Assembly: GCF_015355755.1 (NCBI RefSeq)
Contig: NZ_JACVEE010000008.1
Span: 120,907-184,906, forward strand
Length of the DNA stretch: 64,000 bases
Direction: 5' to 3'
DNA from: Nocardia sp. XZ_19_385
Lineage (GTDB): Bacteria > Actinomycetota > Actinomycetes > Mycobacteriales > Mycobacteriaceae
Positions 25,624 through 33,350 of this stretch are shown here, in pieces. The notes under the pieces are model-generated. The model made no database searches. It had not been told where the DNA came from and saw only the letters and a program-made list of their open reading frames with translations. How positions within the stretch are numbered: the first letter of the stretch is position 1; each line of letters opens with the position of its first letter. The translations under genes were made by a program, and so were the position numbers.

Positions 25624-26678
25624 GCGATCAGGAGGCCGAGCGCGTCGTGGACAACGGTGACACCGGCGGTATCGATCTGCCCGAACGCACTGGCCTGCAA
25701 CGACTTCTGGGCATCAGCACCGTCTGGATCGGTGTGGTGCTGGTCGGGCTGTGTGTCGTGTTCAGTGTGATGCGACCGGAGGCCTTCCCGACCCGTTTCA
25801 CCTTTCAGACGCTGCTCATCGAAACCTCTGTGCTGCTGGTTCTTTCGGTCGGCATGACCTTCGTCATCATCACCTCCGGTATCGACCTGTCGGTCGGGAT
25901 GGTGCTGATCTTCGCCGGGGTGATCGGCGCGAAAACCATGGAGTGGCTCAGCCCGAACGAGGACGCGACCGGGGCGGGGTGGGGCCTCATCGGGCTCGGC
26001 TTCGTGGGAGCCGTAGCAGGCGGCGGCATCTGGGGTCTGCTGAACGGACTTCTGGTGGCCAAGGCCAAGATCCCGCCGCTGATCGTCACGCTCGGCACCT
26101 TCGGTGCGGCCCTCGGGGCGGCACAGCTGATCACCGGCGGCGTCGACACCCGCACGGTGCCCGACAAGCTGCGCAACACACTGGGTTTCGGTACCTCGCT
26201 GGGTGGTGTCCCGAACCTGGTGCTGGTCGCCACCGTGGTGACAGTGCTCGCCGCGTGGATACTGCACACCACCAAGTTCGGCCGCTACACCTACGCCATC
26301 GGCTCCAGCGAGGAGGCGGCCCGGCGCTCCGGTATCGCGGTCACCCGGCATCTGGTGCTGGTGTACTTGATGACCGGATTACTCGCCGGGCTCGCGGGTT
26401 TCATGAATCTGGCGTACTTCGGCACCACCACGATCGGCGGCCACACCACCGACAATCTGGACGCTATCGCCGGTGTAGTCATCGGCGGCACAAGTCTTTT
26501 CGGCGGCGTCGGCTCCGTGGTGGGCACGGTGATCGGGGTGTTCATTCCGTCGGTGTTGAAGAAGGGTTTCGTGATCGTGGGTGTGCCGGTGTTCTGGCAG
26601 CCCATCGCGGTGAGTGTGGTTCTCGTGGCGGCGGTCTGGTTCGACCAGGCTCGCCGCCGGGCGCGGGACCGGAAGTAG
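25620..26678 (+). CDS. sugar ABC transporter permease (RbsC/FrcC type)
   Basis: 352-aa membrane permease of the BPD_transp_2 family with about ten helices. GMTFVIITSGIDLSVGMVL and NGLLVAKAKIPPLIVTLGT are family hallmarks; AIGSSEEAARRSGIAV is the conserved cytoplasmic loop contacting the ATPase. It has a ~40-residue soluble N-terminal extension. The GTG start overlaps the ATPase stop. Together with the flanking genes it forms a complete importer in the order ATPase, permease, binding protein. Confidence 0.92.
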   Translation: MSDQEAERVVDNGDTGGIDLPERTGLQRLLGISTVWIGVVLVGLCVVFSVMRPEAFPTRFTFQTLLIETSVLLVLSVGMTFVIITSGIDLSVGMVLIFAGVIGAKTMEWLSPNEDATGAGWGLIGLGFVGAVAGGGIWGLLNGLLVAKAKIPPLIVTLGTFGAALGAAQLITGGVDTRTVPDKLRNTLGFGTSLGGVPNLVLVATVVTVLAAWILHTTKFGRYTYAIGSSEEAARRSGIAVTRHLVLVYLMTGLLAGLAGFMNLAYFGTTTIGGHTTDNLDAIAGVVIGGTSLFGGVGSVVGTVIGVFIPSVLKKGFVIVGVPVFWQPIAVSVVLVAAVWFDQARRRARDRK

Positions 26679-26723
26679 AGGTCCGTAGCAAAGCGTTGAT
26701 CTAAAGAATGCGGAGGTTCGAGG

Positions 26724-27689
26724 ATGAGGCAACAACTCGGGGTGGTGGCCGGTGCGCTGATGGCCGGGGTGCTGGTGGTGGGATGCACTGGGAACGTGGG
26801 TGATTCGGGTGGCGGCGACAGTAAGAAACTAGTGCTGATCCCCGGTGTCGCCGACGAACCGTTCTACATTTCCATGCAGTGCGGCGCGGAGGCGAAAGCC
26901 AAGGAACTGGGCTACGAACTCGGCACCCAGGCGCCCACGAAATTCGATGCGGCACAGCAGACTCCGATTCTGAGCGGTGTCGTCTCCAACAAACCGGGCG
27001 GCATCCTGATCGCCCCGACCCATGCCACCGCCATGGCCAGCCCGATGAAGCAGGCCCGCGATACCGGCATCAAAATCGTCGAGGTGGACACCGCCCTCGA
27101 CGACACCTCCGTCGCCCTGTCCTCCATCGCCTCCGACAACAAGAAGGGCGGCGAACTGGCCGCGCAAACGCTGGCGAAACTCATCGGCGACAAGGGCCCG
27201 GTCCTGGTGATCAACACCAAGGCCGGCACCTCCACCACCGACGCCCGCGCCCAAGGTTTCCAAGACGCCCTCAAAGCCTTCCCTGGCATCACTTCCCTTG
27301 GCGTGCAATACAACAACAACGAAGCCGCCCAAGCCGCCTCCATCGTCACCGCCACCCTCGCCGCCCACCCCGACCTGGCCGGCATCTTCGCCACCAACCT
27401 GAGCTCCGCCGAGGGCGCCGCCACCGGCCTGCGCAACGCGAACAAACTCGGCCAGGTGAAACTGGTCGGCTTCGACGCCAGCCCCAAGCAGGTCGAGGAT
27501 CTGAAAGCGGGCACCGTTCAGGCGCTGATCGCCCAGGACCCGGGCGGGATCGGCGAGAAGGGCGTCGAACAGGCGGTCGCGGCCATCGAAGGCAAGCCGG
27601 TGACGCGCACCATCCAGACCAGCATGGTGGCGATCACCCAGGCCGGCATGGACGCCAACTCGAAGTACTTCTACAAGCGCAAGTGCTGA
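26724..27689 (+). CDS. sugar-binding lipoprotein of the ABC importer
   Basis: 321-aa periplasmic-binding-protein type I (ribose-binding-like) lipoprotein. The signal peptide has a lipobox LVVGC (residues 17-21), so Cys21 is the lipidated residue, followed by a Gly/Ser/Asp linker and the mature domain (KKLVLIPGVADEPFYISM). DARAQGFQDALKAFPGI and IFATNLSSAEGAATGL are typical of the sugar-binding cleft proteins. It captures the ligand outside the membrane for the preceding permease. The exact sugar is not predictable. No regulator of the operon is adjacent. Confidence 0.9.
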   Translation: MRQQLGVVAGALMAGVLVVGCTGNVGDSGGGDSKKLVLIPGVADEPFYISMQCGAEAKAKELGYELGTQAPTKFDAAQQTPILSGVVSNKPGGILIAPTHATAMASPMKQARDTGIKIVEVDTALDDTSVALSSIASDNKKGGELAAQTLAKLIGDKGPVLVINTKAGTSTTDARAQGFQDALKAFPGITSLGVQYNNNEAAQAASIVTATLAAHPDLAGIFATNLSSAEGAATGLRNANKLGQVKLVGFDASPKQVEDLKAGTVQALIAQDPGGIGEKGVEQAVAAIEGKPVTRTIQTSMVAITQAGMDANSKYFYKRKC

Positions 27690-27696
27690 CAAGCGA

Positions 27697-27723
27697 CGCG
27701 TGGGGGAGTTAATCCTCCACGCG
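27697..27723. terminator. bidirectional terminator hairpin
   Basis: CGCGTGGGGGA / TCCTCCACGCG, an 11-bp stem with one G-T wobble and loop GTTAA, placed between the convergent sugar-binding-protein gene and ilvA. It overlaps the ilvA stop codon. Confidence 0.6.
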
Positions 27724-28929
27724 CACTGCGTATCCCGCGTGGATCAGCGCGTCGAGCACTTCGCCGCGGTGATCCGGTCCGCGGGTCTCCAGCGTCAATG
27801 ACACCTCGACCTCGTTGACCGCCAGCCAGGTACCGGTCCGGGAATGCGCGACATCCACCACGCTGGCGCCGGTCTTGCCGACCACCGTCAGCAGGCTGCT
27901 CAACGCACCCGGCAGATCGGAAATGGTGACCCGCAGCTCGAGGTAACGGCCCGCCGCGCTGAGCCCGTGCCCGATCAGCCGGGTCAGCAGCAGCGGATCG
28001 ATATTGCCACCGGACAGGACCGCGCACACCGGGCCGCGCAGGTCCAATTCCGCTGGGGCACAACTCATCAGCGCCGCCACCGCCGCCGCGCCCGCGGGTT
28101 CGACGATCAACTTCGCCCGCTCCAGGCACAGCAGCAAGGCCTTGGACAGCGCCTCCTCGTCCACCGTCACGATGCTCGGCCCGTGCGCGGCGACATGCGC
28201 GAACGGCACCTCACCCGGCAAGCCCACCGCGATACCGTCGGCCATCGTCGACATCTTCGCCACCCGGACCGGCTTTCCGGTGGTCAGCGACTCGGGCCAG
28301 GCCGCGGCCTCGGCCGCCTGCACCCCGATCACCCGCACGTCCGGCGCGAGGTGATGCAGCGCGATCGCGATACCGGCCAGCAACCCGCCGCCGCCGGTCG
28401 GCACGAGGACCGTCCCGACCTCGGGCAGCTGCGCCAGAATCTCCTGCGCCACCGTCCCCTGCCCGGCCACGATATCGGGGTGATCGAACGGGTGGATCAA
28501 CGTCGCCCCGGTCCGCACCGCGAAATCCTGCGCCGCCTCCAACGCCTCATCGATGGTCTCACCCACCTGCCGCACCCGCGCCCCATACGCCTTGGTAGCG
28601 GCCAACTTCGGGATGGACGCACCGGCCGGCATGAACACCGTCGACTCGATCCCCAACGAGGTAGCCGCCCACGCCACCCCCTGCGCGTGATTCCCCGCAC
28701 TTGCCGCCACCACACCCCGCCCGCGATCCGCCTCTGGCAGATTCGCGATGCGGTTGTAGGCGCCCCGCGGCTTGAACGACCCGGTTCGCTGCAGGTTCTC
28801 GCACTTCAGGAAGACCTCGGTCCCCGCCCGTTCCGACAACACCCGCGACGCCACGATCGGCGTCTGCCGCATCACCGGCGCCAACCTCGCCGCCGCCGCT
28901 TCAATCTGTTCCAGCCCGAGCAACTCCAT
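27709..28929 (-). CDS. ilvA: threonine ammonia-lyase with one ACT domain
   Basis: 406-aa PLP enzyme deaminating threonine to 2-oxobutyrate, the first step to isoleucine. The Schiff-base lysine is K53 in GSFKPRGA, the PLP phosphate loop is in VPTGGGGLLAG, and SAGNHAQGVA is the conserved Asn loop. A single ACT regulatory domain occupies about residues 325-406 (LRVTISDLPGALSSLLTVVG). A single ACT resembles the TdcB/short IlvA type rather than the two-ACT E. coli IlvA. The ATG at 28929 is used because homology begins there. Convergent with the sugar importer. Confidence 0.92.
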   Translation of the reverse strand: MELLGLEQIEAAAARLAPVMRQTPIVASRVLSERAGTEVFLKCENLQRTGSFKPRGAYNRIANLPEADRGRGVVAASAGNHAQGVAWAATSLGIESTVFMPAGASIPKLAATKAYGARVRQVGETIDEALEAAQDFAVRTGATLIHPFDHPDIVAGQGTVAQEILAQLPEVGTVLVPTGGGGLLAGIAIALHHLAPDVRVIGVQAAEAAAWPESLTTGKPVRVAKMSTMADGIAVGLPGEVPFAHVAAHGPSIVTVDEEALSKALLLCLERAKLIVEPAGAAAVAALMSCAPAELDLRGPVCAVLSGGNIDPLLLTRLIGHGLSAAGRYLELRVTISDLPGALSSLLTVVGKTGASVVDVAHSRTGTWLAVNEVEVSLTLETRGPDHRGEVLDALIHAGYAVRVED

Positions 28930-29188
28930 GCGCCCATGCTGCCACCACCACGCCGATTCGTCCCACCTTTCGGGCGGCGCGCTCGGGGCACGTGGAGGAC
29001 ACTCCCGTCGCGCGACGGACGCCGCCACTGTCCATCGATGGCAATGTGGCAGCGAACTGCACTCTGCGACAATCGGATTCAGAGAAATTCGCACACATGT
29101 GTCATAGCTGACCGCTATAGTGCGAATGCACCTCAGCTCCGAATGTTGGCGGTCGGTCCGGCCGCCACCGTCAGGAGAGGAGGTGAAT

Positions 29189-29299
29189 ATGGGGCGTCAC
29201 AGTAAAGATGAGCCGACGACCGCTGCAGCATAGTTTGCAGCCACTGCGGCGATCGTCGGTCTCGTCATTATTCTGGTCCGCATGAAGCGGGCTAGGTAA
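29189..29299 (+). pseudogene. tiny membrane-peptide gene interrupted by an in-frame TAG
   Basis: A near-perfect Shine-Dalgarno, AGAGGAGGTGA (29176-29186 region), stands just upstream of ATG 29189. The frame reads MGRHSKDEPTTAAA, then TAG (29231-29233), then FAATAAIVGLVIILVRMKRAR and TAA (29297-29299). Read through, it is a 36-codon peptide with a charged head, one membrane helix and a basic tail, followed 10 nt later by a terminator. A TATAGT (29116-29121) could be a -10. The amber codon may be a fresh nonsense mutation, a sequencing error or programmed readthrough. No known family is recognised. Confidence 0.5.
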
Positions 29300-29308
29300 C
29301 CCCATAGG

Positions 29309-29338
29309 CAGGGCGTCGGGGTAGGAGCCGGCGCCCTG
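29309..29338 (+). terminator. hairpin after the tiny membrane-peptide gene
   Basis: CAGGGCGTCGG / CCGGCGCCCTG, 11-bp stem with one U-G pair and an 8-nt loop, beginning 10 nt after TAA 29299. No T-tract. Supports a real short transcription unit upstream. Confidence 0.55.
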
Positions 29339-29480
29339 TCACTTCATCCATCACCTAGGTGATCCATCAATAATACGCGCCCAGCAGATCCGCGTCAGCC
29401 GGATAACGCACCCACTCCGCCCGGGATCGCGCCGACCACCGCCAGTTCTCCCATTCTGCTGCCCCTCGCATTCCGGCCGA

Positions 29481-29576
29481 GTCGAGTGGGACACCACCGA
29501 GTAACCACCCGCGCGATGCCACGCCCATGTCCCACTCGCTGAGCACTCGGGACGCCACACCCATGTCCCACTCGAC
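29481..29576. repeat. intergenic repeat with direct and inverted copies
   Basis: A 24-bp unit GAyGCCACrCCCATGTCCCA+CTCG occurs at 29515-29538 and 29551-29574 (period 36 bp). Its end, TGTCCCACTCGAC (29564-29576), is a perfect 13-bp inverted match of GTCGAGTGGGACA at 29481-29493. The minus strand encodes the decapeptide SEWDMGVASR-type phrase twice, but no credible gene. The whole gene-free stretch 29300-29682 holds only the terminator and this repeat. Confidence 0.65.
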
Positions 29577-29682
29577 GTGCCTACATCTGGGGGAGTACGG
29601 GGAAAGTCGTGCTGCGGCAGGATGATTCGTCGGGTCGTCAGGTGGGAGTGTGAGTTGAAGGACGGCGACGGTGGAGGGCATC

Positions 29683-30186
29683 ATGCGTGAACGTTGGGGA
29701 TCTGTGGTGGCGGTCGTGCTGGCTGTGGTCAGCGCGTACGGGGCGGGGCTGGCATGGATGACGCACATGCATCACCGCGCGTTGCAGTACCTCGAGCCGG
29801 GGCGGATGGTGGCGTTCGACGGCGGGTATGAGCGGCTCTCCGATCTCACGGTGATCCCGGTGGGCGTTGCCGGCTTGCTCGGCTGGACGGTGCTGCTCTG
29901 GCTACGGCCGCGCGGGGTGCCGACCTGGTTGGTCGGGTTCGGTCTGGCGCTGCAGGTTTCGGTGTTCATCAGTCGTATCTGGTTCTGGGGCGTGTGGGCG
30001 GAGACAGTCCGCGAGACCGGATCCGCCTGGCTTGCCGATGGCACGCTGCACCCTGATTACGTCCGGTATATGGACACGAACTGGGTCCGCATCGTGATCA
30101 TCAGCGCCTATGCCCTGCTGGCTGCCGGGCTGCTCCTGCGTATGACCTACGTCCGAGCCGCGGCGAATGCGGGGGCTCGGGTCTAG
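29683..30186 (+). CDS. hypothetical four-helix membrane protein
   Basis: 167 aa with about four predicted membrane helices (SVVAVVLAVVSAYGAGLAW; TVIPVGVAGLLGWTVLLWL; LVGFGLALQVSVFISRIWFW; IVIISAYALLAAGLLL). I do not recognise a specific family. The ATG at 29683 has GGAGGG 4 nt upstream; the in-frame GTG at 29671 would include the SD itself. It is convergent with the HAD hydrolase. The first loop holds HMHHRALQYLEPGRMVAFDGG, of unknown role. Confidence 0.7.
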   Translation: MRERWGSVVAVVLAVVSAYGAGLAWMTHMHHRALQYLEPGRMVAFDGGYERLSDLTVIPVGVAGLLGWTVLLWLRPRGVPTWLVGFGLALQVSVFISRIWFWGVWAETVRETGSAWLADGTLHPDYVRYMDTNWVRIVIISAYALLAAGLLLRMTYVRAAANAGARV

Positions 30187-30193
30187 CCTGCGA

Positions 30194-30895
30194 TCAGGAG
30201 TTGTCGAACTGCAACAGCTTCGGCAACTCGGCCAGGCCCGCGATAGTCAGCACCCCGGTCGGCAGGCTGACGCCGCTGCCCGCGCGGTCCAACCAGACGG
30301 CGGTCAGGCCGGCGTCCCGAGCGCCGAGCGCATCGATATCGAGACGATCACCGACATAGGCGACGTCGGCGGGCGGCAAATCCAGTGCGGCACAGGCGGC
30401 GTGGAACGCAGCGGCGTCCGGTTTGGCGTGACCCAGTTCGTCGGCGCACAGCACTGCCTCGAAATGTGAACGGATGCCCAATGTTTGGAGCTTGCGCTCC
30501 TGGTTGACCACCGAGGAGTTGGACAGCACCGCTTGCCGGACCAGCGGCTCGAGCGCGACCAGCGCTTCGGCGGCGTCGGGAAACAACGTCCAGCAGTCCT
30601 GATAGTGCGCGATGTAGCGGTTGAACCAGGCATCCGCCTCGTCGTCGGACAGTTCAACCCCCAGAAACACCCGGGCACGGCAACGCCGATGCTCGAAAAT
30701 ATCCACCTCACCGGCGAGGAATCGAACGAACTCCGCCTCCATGATCGCCTGCCACCGCCGCACCGCCGGCCCCGCCCCACCCTGCGCCTCGAGCAACCCC
30801 TCCACCTCGAGATGCCGCAGCACCCCCGCCCGATCCGACCCCGAATAATCGAAGAGCGTGTCATCGACATCCCAAAGCACGGCCCGCACGGTCAT
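30194..30895 (-). CDS. HAD-family hydrolase
   Basis: 233-aa haloacid-dehalogenase-like phosphatase. Motif I is WDVDDTLFD (nucleophile Asp plus general acid Asp), motif II is LSNSS, motif III's lysine is in GHAKPD, and motif IV is VGDRLDIDALGARDAG. The helical cap between motif I and II makes it a subfamily I enzyme such as YjjG/phosphoglycolate-phosphatase-like proteins. Physiological substrate unknown. 10 bp downstream of the serine hydrolase stop, so probably cotranscribed with it. Confidence 0.9.
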   Translation of the reverse strand: MTVRAVLWDVDDTLFDYSGSDRAGVLRHLEVEGLLEAQGGAGPAVRRWQAIMEAEFVRFLAGEVDIFEHRRCRARVFLGVELSDDEADAWFNRYIAHYQDCWTLFPDAAEALVALEPLVRQAVLSNSSVVNQERKLQTLGIRSHFEAVLCADELGHAKPDAAAFHAACAALDLPPADVAYVGDRLDIDALGARDAGLTAVWLDRAGSGVSLPTGVLTIAGLAELPKLLQFDNS

Positions 30896-30905
30896 ACCGC
30901 CGACC

Positions 30906-32081
30906 TTAACGGCCGCGTTTGGCGATGTTGTGGGCGATGGCGCCGAGGCGGGCTAGGCGGGCATCGCCGAGGGGGGTCAGTTTGCCGCCGAGGCGGTTGG
31001 TGACGAAGCCGAGGGACATGCCGGTGGCGGGGTCGGCGAAGGCGCCGGAGCCGCCGAGACCGAAGTGGCCGAAGGCGGAGATCGGGTCGGCTTTGGAGGG
31101 CTTCATGGGGACGCCGTGATAGCCGAGGGCCCAGGGGATGCGGAAGGCGAGGACGTAGTCGGGGGTGAAGATTTGGCGTTCGCTGGCTTTTTCGATGGTT
31201 TCGGGGCGCAGGAGCTGGTAGCCGTCGAGCTGTCCGCCGTTGGCGAGGGCGCCGTAGAGGCGAGCCAGGGAGCGGGCGGAGAAGACGCCGTTGACGCCGG
31301 GCATGACCGAATCGTGCAGGCGCGGGTGGGACACGAGTTCGGCGAAGCCGGCGGGGGTGGTGTCGGCGGCCGCGGCGAATTTGGTTCGGCCGAGCAGGGT
31401 GCTGCTGCGTTCCCAGCTCATTCCGGCGATGGTGAGGCGGGGGAAGTTGGGGGCGATGCGGTGCCGCTCGTGGTCGGGGACGCGGAACCAGAGTTCTTCG
31501 GCGCCAAGCGGTTCGGCGATCTCGGTGCGGAGCAGCTCGGTGAATTTCGAGCCGCTGACCCGGCGGATCAGTTCGGCGACCAGATGGCCGTAGGTGATGC
31601 CGTGGTAGCCGCTGGTCACGCGGTGGCGCGGGTCGGGCGGGCTGGCGGCGAGGGCCGAAGTCACGGCCGCGTCGTCGAGGAATCCGTCGGCGGGTCCGGT
31701 GAGCAGTCCGCGCAGCCGATGCAGGCCCGCCCGATGGGTGAGCAGGTCGCGCACGGTGATGTGCTCTTTACCCGCCGCGGCGAACTCGGGCCAGTACTCG
31801 GCGACCGGCGAATCGTAGTGCAGCAGATCACGTTCGGCGAGGCGATGGAGCAGCGTCGAGGCGACGCCCTTGCCGGTGGAGTAGGCCATGGCCACGGTGT
31901 CGTGCTGCCATTCCTGGTCGGGCCGGGCGAAACCGGCCCACACATCCACCACGGGCTCGCCGTGCTGGTAGACCGTGAGCGCCCCGCCGCCGTCCTCGGG
32001 CGTGCGGAACAACCGGTCGAACTCGGCGACCAGCCGCACATAGCGTCGGTCCACGAACTGTTTGGTCGGAATGTCGGTCAT
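30906..32081 (-). CDS. beta-lactamase-fold serine hydrolase (EstB/class C family)
   Basis: 391-aa cytoplasmic-looking serine hydrolase of the beta-lactamase/transpeptidase-like family; no signal peptide. The SxxK motif is STGK at residues 68-71 (Ser68 nucleophile, Lys71 base). The tyrosine motif region is GYHGITYG around 158-165, and HFGLGGSGAFADP near the C-terminus replaces the KTG box. Such proteins are usually carboxylesterases acting on short or medium acyl esters and not true beta-lactamases. Confidence 0.88.
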   Translation of the reverse strand: MTDIPTKQFVDRRYVRLVAEFDRLFRTPEDGGGALTVYQHGEPVVDVWAGFARPDQEWQHDTVAMAYSTGKGVASTLLHRLAERDLLHYDSPVAEYWPEFAAAGKEHITVRDLLTHRAGLHRLRGLLTGPADGFLDDAAVTSALAASPPDPRHRVTSGYHGITYGHLVAELIRRVSGSKFTELLRTEIAEPLGAEELWFRVPDHERHRIAPNFPRLTIAGMSWERSSTLLGRTKFAAAADTTPAGFAELVSHPRLHDSVMPGVNGVFSARSLARLYGALANGGQLDGYQLLRPETIEKASERQIFTPDYVLAFRIPWALGYHGVPMKPSKADPISAFGHFGLGGSGAFADPATGMSLGFVTNRLGGKLTPLGDARLARLGAIAHNIAKRGR

Positions 32082-32141
32082 CGTCGATCAGCCCTCTCCG
32101 TCTCCCGTACAGCGTAAATCAGGCGCTGCGGGCACCGAGAG

Positions 32142-32161
32142 CTCCCGCGTTCGCGGGGGAG
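32142..32161 (-). terminator. short GC hairpin between small PH-like gene and serine hydrolase gene
   Basis: CCCGCG-TT-CGCGGG core (32144-32157) extended by CT/AG pairs. It lies 6 bp downstream of the stop of the minus-strand gene 32168-32518 and upstream of the serine hydrolase, so it likely separates them. Confidence 0.4.
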
Positions 32162-32167
32162 AGGGGC

Positions 32168-32518
32168 TCAGGCGGCGACGGCGGAGGTGAGTTCGGCGAG
32201 GGCGGCGTCGGGGTCGGCGACATCGACGACCAGACGGGTGTAGCCGGGGCCGGCCAGCTCGATGCGGATGGCGTGGCCCTTGAAGTTGGTGTCCCAGAAC
32301 TCTTTACGGCCCTTGCCGCGGAAGGTGCCGGCGGCGATGGCGCCGGGGAAGAAGGCCCCGGGGGTGCGGAGCCACGGGGGCCGGAGGTCGACCTCGGCGA
32401 TCGTCACCTCTTTGATGTCGGCCACGTCGAGGGTGACTTCGTCGCGCAGCGCCAGGAGGCGATGTCCACCGAGCACGTGGAACTTCACCGTGTCATCCGT
32501 GACTTCGACTTCGACCAT
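32168..32518 (-). CDS. small bacterial PH-like domain protein
   Basis: 116 aa, beta-rich with a C-terminal helix (DPDAALAELTSAVAA), resembling bacterial pleckstrin-homology-like proteins common in actinomycetes. VKFHVLGGHRLLALRDEVTL and HAIRIELAGPGYTRLVVDV look like sandwich strands. The start ATG 32518 has AGGTG nearby upstream; longer readings reach into non-coding text. No catalytic motif. Function unknown, possibly ligand or lipid binding. Confidence 0.72.
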   Translation of the reverse strand: MVEVEVTDDTVKFHVLGGHRLLALRDEVTLDVADIKEVTIAEVDLRPPWLRTPGAFFPGAIAAGTFRGKGRKEFWDTNFKGHAIRIELAGPGYTRLVVDVADPDAALAELTSAVAA

Positions 32519-32704
32519 CGCACACCTCGCTTGCCGGAAATTCGGTACACCACTAACAATCCGCTGCCGGGCTGGCGGGACGCTGTGGCCTACCTGTGAA
32601 TTGCCCAAGGTTCTCGACGCGGGTGACGCGTTCGTCCTGGGCGGGACAGTGTGGTTGTCGCACGAGACTGTGCAGTTGTTACAGACATCCCTTTACCTAG
32701 ATAT

Positions 32705-32780
32705 GCGCATCTATGCATTGGATGCGCCCTCCCTTAGAGTGCCCAGAATTAGCTGAATGCTGGGGTCGTAGAACAGCATT
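32705..32780 (-). other. two small inverted repeats downstream of the 2-MIB operon
   Basis: GCGCATC / GATGCGC (32705-32711, 32721-32727) and AATGCTG / CAGCATT (32756-32762, 32774-32780) lie just beyond the idi stop on the minus strand. Either may end the operon transcript, but neither has a T-run. The rest of 32519-32704 is unremarkable. Confidence 0.35.
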
Positions 32781-32792
32781 GAGGGGAGGGGC

Positions 32793-33350
32793 TCAGACGC
32801 CCGCTTCGCTCGCGATCTTCAACACCGGCCCGAGCCACGGCGTGTAGCTATCCGGATCCTCGGCCATCGCCGCCTGCAACGCCTCGGGCGCCACCCACTC
32901 GAACGCCGCGACCTCCGCCGGATCCGGATGCGGCACACCCGCGACGAGCGTGCCGACGAGCACGTGATCCCACTCGTACTCCACCCGCCCGGTCGCCGGA
33001 TCCAGCGCTTGATAGACGAACTCGCCCGCCTCGGTGAGCGTGGTCGCCAGCCCGAGCTCCTCCGCGAGCCGCACCGCCGCGGCCGCCTCGACCGGTTCAC
33101 CCGGCGCCGGATGCCCGCAACAGGTGTTGGCCCACAGCATCGGGAACCGCGTCTTCACCGCCGCCCGCTGCTGCAACAGCACCCGCCCGGTCTCGTCGAA
33201 CAGCAGCACCGAGAACGCGCGATGCAGCCGCCCGGGCGCGGTGTGCGCCTCCGCCACCGGGCACGCGCCGACCGCGCGCCCGGCCTCGTCGACGAGCTCG
33301 ACGGGCAGGGCTTCGCGGTCGGTCAGTGCTCGAGCCTGGTGATCGGTCAC
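32793..33350 (-). CDS. idi: isopentenyl-diphosphate delta-isomerase, type I
   Basis: 185-aa Nudix-fold enzyme interconverting IPP and DMAPP. The catalytic cysteine is in NTCCGHP (C78), the catalytic glutamate in YEWDHVL (E127), and the metal-binding EE pair is in RLAEELGL. Its start overlaps the stop of the GPP methyltransferase by 4 bp (ATGA), so it is the fourth gene of the shell/2-MIB-synthase/methyltransferase operon. That makes a dedicated role in DMAPP supply for GPP plausible. Full length, no oddities. Confidence 0.93.
   Translation of the reverse strand: MTDHQARALTDREALPVELVDEAGRAVGACPVAEAHTAPGRLHRAFSVLLFDETGRVLLQQRAAVKTRFPMLWANTCCGHPAPGEPVEAAAAVRLAEELGLATTLTEAGEFVYQALDPATGRVEYEWDHVLVGTLVAGVPHPDPAEVAAFEWVAPEALQAAMAEDPDSYTPWLGPVLKIASEAGV

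Noticed and set aside
29481..29576. Possible CRISPR array
   Set aside because: Only two direct copies with a 12-bp gap and an inverted copy; no spacer pattern and no cas genes.
29367..29768. 133-codon minus-strand frame containing WDMGVASR twice
   Set aside because: The repeat is better explained by the DNA repeat; the frame runs antisense into the start of the membrane-protein gene and lacks a ribosome-binding site.
30906..32081. Beta-lactamase resistance gene
   Set aside because: No signal peptide and no KTG box; fits EstB-type esterases.
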